Origin: Paralvinella palmiformis
Lineage: Eukaryota; Annelida; Polychaeta; Terebellida; Alvinellidae
NCBI GenBank assembly: GCA_025642065.1
Contig: JAODUP010000084.1
Location: forward strand, 932,001-996,000
Reading direction: 5' to 3'
Length of the DNA stretch: 64,000 nt
Made by a program: the position numbers and the translations under genes. The stretch's first letter is position 1. The number at the start of each line of letters is the position of its first letter. Shown here piece after piece: positions 57,621 through 64,000 of the stretch. The notes beneath the pieces are model-generated. The model ran no database searches. It was given only the letters and a program-made list of their open reading frames with translations, and had not been told where the DNA came from.

Positions 57621-58800
57621 GATGATTATAACCTGCTTAGTTATCTCGGTTGGAGTCAGGTCATCACTAAACAATTGGTTTAGGCCACCAACAAATCTTA
57701 ACATCTTACATAATTACTATGGTGTGACATTGGTCTAATTGTCTCCACCAACAGCATAATATCTCAAATATTGGATTATGTTGTTTGGTGCATCATAGAC
57801 ACATCATAAAAATGCATAGATGCATTATTTACTTTTCATGTGTATAAAATCAAAAAAATTGTGAATCGATATAGTGTTTTCTAAGAAAACCCCAGTTTAA
57901 CCCTGGTTAAACTAGTAAAACTCAGGTTTAACCCAAAGGGCTGGGCTAAGCCAAATACCAGCCCTGGTTCAAACCAGTGAACATGAAGACTTGATGGAGG
58001 CACATTCGATAAATAATGATGTCTCAGTTGAAGTGAGTGAGGCAGAAGACTCAGCTACTCCAAGCATGGTAGAATGATCTGGATCCACCAGTAACAAAAA
58101 CCCTCTTTGGATGAAAGACTACGTTAACAGACCATAATCGATCACAGCCGTAATAATGCTGTTTGATGAATGGTACCATGCTAGTCTTTTGGGAGCAGGT
58201 GCTGTTAACTTCTGCTTTCAAATTAAGGACTGCATTAGTTTGTGTAGGAACAATGGTGATACTATCAGTCAAGTAATTGTAAGAAATTAATTTTGAATTA
58301 TGTACATGAGACAATCAATGAAACATTGAGTTAAGACTGAGTCAGAAGTTTTCAACAGGAATTTCTCACTTGTTGAGTAATGATATTATGTTTGCAGTAG
58401 TATACATTTAAGAAGTATGGGAGAATAATTTAATCAGAACTTGCAATCATTAATTTAAAAGAGAGAAGGGGTGTAATGTTGTGACCTTCACAGTGATAAT
58501 ATGCAGTAATACGTTATCCCTATGTTTGGTTTACAAGAGAAATAATGTATACTCCCGAGACATCCAAGGAATGAAGGACATGGCATGAACCAATAAAGTG
58601 TTGGTTAAAATCAATCTATCTAATCTAAATATATGCTTAGATACTAACGGCGTGTTGACTAGACCAAAGTTGATGAATAATTGACATGGCTCATAATTTT
58701 GTTGTCTTATAAAGTTATCTACTAGCATTATATCCCAGTCTCATGTATCACTAGTCGTAATGTATAGAGTTAATTGTGACTGTTCACAAGCCAAAAACTT
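57621..58800. other. Intergenic stretch
   Basis: It holds a 20-bp hairpin (57,894–57,913: AGTTTAACC, CT, GGTTAAACT) in a GTTTAACC-rich patch. No gene recognised. Confidence 0.6.
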
Positions 58801-58802
58801 AA

Positions 58803-59217
58803 TGGTTATATTACATAGATAAATAAATAGTAATATCAGTTATATTACATAGATAAATGAATAGTAATATCAGTTATATTACATAGATAATGAATAGTAA
58901 TATCAGTTATATTACATAGATAAATGATGTATACTATTGTTGTTTTTATATTACATAGATAAATGAATAGTAATATCAGTTATATTACATAAGATAAGAA
59001 TGAATAGTAATATCGTATTAGTTATATTATCAGTTAAATGATAATGAATGTCAACTGAATGTTAATATCATTATATAATTTGAATAGTATACAGATTACA
59101 TATAGTAAGTAATATCAGTTATATTACATAGATAAATGAATAGTAATATCAGTTATATTACATAGATAAATAAATAGTAATATCAGTTATATTACATAGA
59201 TAATAAATAGTAATATC
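58803..59217. repeat. 34-bp tandem repeat (minisatellite)
   Basis: The unit AGTTATATTACATAGATAAA, then TGAATAGTAATATC, recurs about ten times. A disrupted middle section lies around 59,010–59,110. Confidence 0.93.
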
Positions 59218-60253
59218 AAACAACTAGTTATGTTAACTAATTTGTTGTTTTAAGGGGATGCTAGACTACAAATACTAGTGATGTCACATTTTCTAAAGAA
59301 TTGTTTTTTATTTAATACTGTACATATTTTGATATTATGTAAAGGGTAACATGAAATATGAGTTATTACAAGGTGTGCTGAAACACAGAAGGAATGTAAT
59401 GTCAGTGATCTCGATGAGATTTTATGGTGATCTCGCCCCAGGTGAAAATCGACCAGGGTGAGATTGCCATCCTCCCATAAATCTATAAATAAACAATTCT
59501 ATATGCATGAAACTAAATATACCAAAATCTACATTTGTAAAACTACACACTCACACACATGTATATATGTATATATCTGGGCTACTTAATAGGGATATAG
59601 GAAAAAATGGCTCTTTCTAATGTTTATTTTAATATTGCTTGAGGTAAAGCAAACTGTAATTTGGCAATAGGGTAATTAGCTTTTATGTATACATGTACTT
59701 CTAAAAATGTAGCTTCCCTAATTATTGTAGCTTCTCTATATATTGTAGCTTCCCTAATTAGTGCTTGAGTGATTACAAAAGAAATTACCTGTAGACCTTT
59801 AAAACGCTGGCTTCCATGACTGCTCGTTTACAGTTACATGTAATTTGGTAATTCTATGAACACCTGCAGAACTAAATTCCCTTCAAGATCTTCAAGAATG
59901 GGCTCAAACTTCAGGGCCCAACCTGCAACAAAAAAATCCAGTAAAATATGCCCCCAAAAACCTCAATGGTGCTATTATTTCCAATTTCTCATTTTGCCAT
60001 TTTTTCCAGTGCCATTTTTCTGTACCCCACTTAATAGCCTGTGGAGCCCAACTTATCTGCTTTTTGTACATGACAAATGTGTCACGCCCATAGGTTTTAT
60101 GTAGGCTATGTACATGCAACAATACTATTTGATACCATTGTGGTTTAATTGTAAGTTAATACATGTAAGAAGATAACTAATTTAATCAGGGGCGAAGCTT
60201 CCCCATCATTATATCTGCTTCGGCATTGTACTGGAATGTGTTATTATGAAGCC

Positions 60254-60256
<3 letters not shown>
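59218..60256. other. Intergenic stretch with an 18-bp triplicate
   Basis: Three tandem 18-bp units (TGTAGCTTCCCTAATTAT and variants) lie at 59,708–59,761. No gene recognised. Confidence 0.6.

Positions 60257-60295
<39 letters not shown>
60257..60295. repeat. (AT)n microsatellite
   Basis: About 19 AT units, immediately before a SINE family C copy. Confidence 0.95.
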
Positions 60296-60297
<2 letters not shown>

Positions 60298-60305
60298 TTT
60301 CATAA

Positions 60306-60510
60306 TAACAGGGTGCCTTTGTGGTCTAACTGTTAGCGCAGTTAATCACAGGTCACTACCATCTACTGGTTAGTTCTAATATCGGCGAGGGGATGTCTGA
60401 AGGGTGCTTCATTTCTCACTTTACATCATTACATTTGGAGGTTGATTGTCACATTTAGCCTACCATTTGGAAAAAAGTGGTCATAAAATATCAGTCATCA
60501 TAATAACACA
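60306..60510 (+). mobile_element. SINE family C, most complete copy
   Basis: A tRNA-like head (TGTGGTCTAACTGTTAGCGC) is followed by GGCGAGGGGATGTCTGAAGG, TCATTACATTTGGAGG, ACATTTAGCCTACCATTTGG and AAGTGGTCATAAAATATCAG. Parts recur at 25,697 and 50,170. Confidence 0.78.
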
Positions 60511-60622
60511 TTCCATTACAATACATATATAATGTAGGGAAAGCTTTGCTCTTTATTATTTGGAAAAAAGATATTAAAAACTTCTATATCATGGGCTCTT
60601 TGCTATTCATGAAATTCCATTA

Positions 60623-61085
60623 TTATTCAATAAATAACAGTTAATTTTCACCAAACTGTTATTTGGATCTCACAAACGTGCCATGTTTTGTATAATAATA
60701 TTTGATAGTGACCCACTGGTACCTACCAGTACCTCTAGATGTGCAGTGAAACAATGAATTAATAACACTTTCCAGTTGAACTTATAATCAGGCATGTTTG
60801 TGTGAGCCACAGTTGGAACAAAATTGCCACATCTCTGACTACTAGTCTTATTCAATAAATTACGATTAATTTTCACCAGACTGTTATTAGGATCTCACAA
60901 ACATGCCAGTCTTAACGTAATAATACTTGATAGTCACGAGCTGTCAACTACAGGTAAGTCCCGATGATTAGCCATGATATAGGAATCACTGTTCACATTG
61001 CAAACCTTCCTCGCCACTTGCTGTGAAACAATTAATTAATAAAGCTTGCCAGTTGAAGTTACAATTAGGTGTGTTTGATATGACA
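60623..61085. repeat. Tandem pair of about 225-bp units
   Basis: Blocks beginning TTATTCAATAAAT at 60,623 and 60,848 share order and sequence: TTAATTTTCACCA, ACTGTTAT, GGATCTCACAAAC, TGTGAAACAAT, then TTCCAGTTGAA or TGCCAGTTGAA. Unit 1 carries near-inverted ends CTCACAAACGTGCC (60,669–60,682) and GGCATGTTTGTGTGAG (60,791–60,806). Confidence 0.8.
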
Positions 61086-61343
61086 AGTCTGTTTATTAGT
61101 TAAATATAACATCAAAGCTAAATCCCAGGGGGGGTCGCTGCTGGTGAAGAAAGTTTGAGGGATTTTAAGCCAATACTTAACCTGGACTTATATGGTGAAC
61201 ATATGCCAGAGGAAAGAATTACAGGGTCAAAAATTGATCTAGGCTTATCTGCCGGGTCGACTTATACACAAGTATATAAGGTACCACCATTTGTCACACA
61301 GTTATTCCCATCTAATTATTTCAATTACCTGTATCTGAAGCAG

Positions 61344-61346
<3 letters not shown>

Positions 61347-61394
<48 letters not shown>
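61347..61394. repeat. (AT)n microsatellite
   Basis: About 24 AT units. Confidence 0.95.
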
Positions 61395-61396
<2 letters not shown>

Positions 61397-61439
61397 CTTC
61401 TTTGAGAAGCGGGGTGTACACATGTATATTGTATTAAAA

Positions 61440-61570
61440 AAGCATCAGGAGCACAGTTGTTAGAGTACTGCATTTCTAACTCCAGGTGATGGTTCAATTG
61501 GTCCTTTTCATTCTGGAGATTCCCGAAGTACTGGCCAATCTGAGGCTCGCTAGCTTTTGACCCCGAAAAC
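61440..61570 (+). repeat. Possible degenerate tRNA-like SINE head
   Basis: CACAGTTGTTAGAGTACTGC (A-box-like), then GATGGTTCAATTGG (weak B box). No second copy of its body is seen. Confidence 0.35.
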
Positions 61571-61599
61571 ACTGGCTCTGGATATAACCAGTCTTTTTC

Positions 61600-63138
61600 C
61601 AATGATGAAAGTAGATAAGGTTATTAAAAATATAGTATAATACTCTTATGTTAATCCGGCAAAAGCCTCTTCTTTCTAGAATATCCTGATGTCTCCCATA
61701 ATTAAATACGTGAGAAATGAATTAAAATTATATTTTAGTGCGAGTTTGATAATATGAACTAGCCATCTGTATTTCAAATGTTTTTTCATCTGAAAGATCT
61801 ATATAATCTGTTCTATTTATTAGGCCACAGTTAGAAATAAGTTGTGAGTTCAATATTTTACATTATAAGTCCAAATATACCTTCAACATTGCCCCATAAA
61901 TTTGAAGCAAACGATTATTTCAGCAAATAGTAAATCCTGTTCAGGATTTCACCAAGAAAAGGGAGTCATTATTTTCTTACAATGCAGTTCACTCTTGGTT
62001 ATGTTTTCAGTTACAACTAACTAATCTGCTTTTAAAATGTCAAAAGCAGATAACAGTATTTGATTTTATTGAATAGTATTCAAGTATGGCAATGAAAGAT
62101 GGTTTTAATAGAGTAAAATACTATAAATAATGGCTCCTGATGACCGTTATTATGAAAGAACCCAAAAAGCTAGCCAGCTCCAGATTGGTCGGCCAATTTT
62201 TACCGAGGATTGTCAATCTCTGTGAAAAGTACCAAGAAACACACACTCATGCATACATGTATAATTGATGAAGTTGATCCAAACTTTACTTACAGAAGTA
62301 CATGTATTAATATATGTGATACATGTTGAGATTCTATTATAAAGAGCACTTTAGAATACCCTTTAAAAGCTAAGCTTCAGTTATTTTTTCACATATGCAA
62401 ATTATTGCCACATAAAGTGCCTTACTTCTGTACAATTTTTGAGGTACAGATCCACCTGTCATTAATTTCTACGTCAGAATTTAGAAAAACCCGAAATAGC
62501 CCTTAATCATGGTTTAAACTACCTTTATCACCATATTGGCTTTTGTTTCTAAATAAGTGTACGTTAACACAATGTACATTAAGTGTACATTAACAACATT
62601 AACTCAAAAGCTTTAAAAGATATAATGTAATTAATATAATGATTTAAACATTAAAAAATGGTTTTAGATTAACTCATTTATCAACAGAAAAGAAATTATT
62701 GTTTTTGCCCTGTTTTCAAATATTTTCAAGCACATGATTGTACCTTTACACAGATTCACCAGGTGGAGCCACTAGTTTGTGATTTAGCGTCAAACACAAC
62801 AGATGCAAGCTATCTGGAGTGGCTATGGGTAATTGTTAATAGTAAAATCAGGGTAATGAATTAAATTAATTGGATTAGTATGAATTGGCCATGACTTATT
62901 GTGTACTGTGTTGTCACACTTGAAGACCACTATAGTGATTGTCTTTTTGGGTAAATCTTCATTTAAGTTCACAAAAACATAAGATAATAATTTGAGGACT
63001 GCAGTACAGATGGTATTTTCATGGAATTTACTACAGAAGCCATGGAGATAACACATCAGAAATTGCCTTTTTCTTTATTTAAATTGTGTGTTTAATTAAC
63101 TCATTATTTAGTTTTCTCTTTTATTGACTTTTCAGTAA
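61600..63138. other. Intergenic AT-rich stretch, nothing recognised
   Basis: No coding signal, RNA gene or clear repeat seen. Confidence 0.6.
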
Positions 63139-64000
63139 ATAATAATAATAATAATGTATATTTAATAAAGCGCCCTTACTAGCAAGAGCCATTCAAAGGC
63201 GCTGTACAAATAATATGTAATATAATAATACCTCAAATAATGTCTGTAAAAACCCTGTAATGATTCAAAAGATAATAATTATTTATCTGTGAAAGCGACC
63301 GTAAATAGGTGTGTTTTTAGAAGATACTTAAAATTTCCAAGAGAAGACGCATTTCTAATATTTGCTGGCAACCTATTCCACAAAGTGGGGGCTGCAACAC
63401 TAAATGCACAATCACCATATGACTTGAGCCAAGACACTGGCACCTGCAATAGTATCTGACTGGATGACCTGAGTTTTCGGGATGACTTTCTAATGGAAAC
63501 CAGTTCACACAGGTATTCTGGCGCCATATCAGTAATAGATTTATAAGTTATTAACAGAATCTTGAAATGGATACGCCGTCTAACAGGTACCCAATGTAGT
63601 TTTTGAAGAATTGGGGTGATATGATCATATTTTCTAGTAAAGGAAGAGAAGAAATTTAACTCATTGTCAGGATCCTGTGATATATACAGCTGTGTGTCAT
63701 CAGCATACAAGTGATATTTAACCCCATATTGCTGCTCAATGATCCCAAGAGGACAGGTATACATTGTGAAAACCAGAGGACCAAGAACTGAACCCTATGG
63801 TACACCAGATAACAATAACTGAATGTCAGATAAAATACCATGAACAGACACTCTCTGGGAGCGTTTTACCAGATAGGATCTAAACCATTCAAGTACTTTA
63901 CCTGACAGACCTAATATGTCTTTTAACCTAGAGAAAAGTATATTATGGTCAACTGTATCAAATGCAGCAGACAGGTCCAGAAGAACAAGTATTACTGGCT
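63139..64000 (-). pseudogene. CR1/L2-like non-LTR retrotransposon, internally deleted, runs off the window
   Basis: From the window edge, the minus strand reads RT box A (LLDLSAAFDTVDHNIL), then GVP, TAG stop (63,795–63,797), GSVLGP, where the family has glutamine. The catalytic YADDTQLY follows. After NELNFFSSF the frame runs straight into [19 protein letters not shown], so the normal region between YADD and the C-terminus (well over 100 residues) is missing without a frame break. It continues through [14 protein letters not shown] to a stop, then a 3' UTR with GGCGCTTT and a terminal (ATT)n tail at 63,139–63,156, as expected for L2/CR1 3' ends. Confidence 0.88.

Noticed and set aside
59856..60122. 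Overlapping frames on both strands near 60 kb
   Set aside because: Low-complexity, no family resemblance and no splice context.
1..64000. A linked multi-gene system (defence, biosynthetic or operon-like)
   Set aside because: The genes are unrelated, differently oriented and individually promoted; no shared pathway is supported by the sequence.

Overview
The window is eukaryotic (metazoan) nuclear DNA. Genes are split by GT–AG introns. Microsatellites, tRNA-headed SINEs and decayed transposons are dense. A large protocadherin of the Fat4 class sits beside a BTB-Kelch gene and an SH3BGRL gene. The repeat style suggests a lophotrochozoan, perhaps a mollusc, but that is inference and the species cannot be read from the sequence.

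Layout. (1) 1–29,575, plus strand: the 3' part of a FAT4/fat-type protocadherin. Fifteen exons join in perfect phase into a 2,802-residue reading. It holds about 14 cadherin repeats (the first cut by the window edge), four EGF modules, a laminin G domain, a fifth EGF, a second laminin G, one membrane segment and a 519-residue cytoplasmic tail. The 5' part lies upstream. A 13.1-kb intron (515–13,614) is visibly richer in CpG than the rest and holds a higher-order minisatellite. (2) About 30,655–38,780, minus strand: a kelch-like (KLHL) protein with BTB, BACK and six Kelch blades, in eight well-supported coding exons plus an uncertain last exon. It converges tail-to-tail on the Fat4-like gene, about 1.1 kb apart. 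(3) About 46,760–47,276, plus strand: an orphan coding exon with a YxFEP-type N-terminus under a CRE motif, probably a truncated gene. (4) About 48,830–51,600, plus strand: a complete three-exon SH3BGRL gene of 114 residues. (5) 51,600–64,000: AT-rich DNA with three remnants of non-LTR reverse transcriptase, a hAT-like transposase remnant, satellites and long AT/GT microsatellites. A fourth reverse-transcriptase remnant with endonuclease sits at 42,570–43,190.

Function. In known animals Fat4/Fat is a giant planar-polarity and Hippo-pathway cadherin that binds Dachsous. KLHL proteins are substrate adaptors of Cullin-3 ubiquitin ligases. SH3BGRL is a small thioredoxin-fold protein. Nothing suggests these neighbours work as one system. 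No prokaryotic-type operon, CRISPR array or defence cassette is present. The most unusual items are repeat-level structures (a SINE with an intact target-site duplication, in-frame internally deleted retrotransposons, a pre-miRNA-sized hairpin, a minisatellite with alternating units) and the orphan YxFEP exon.
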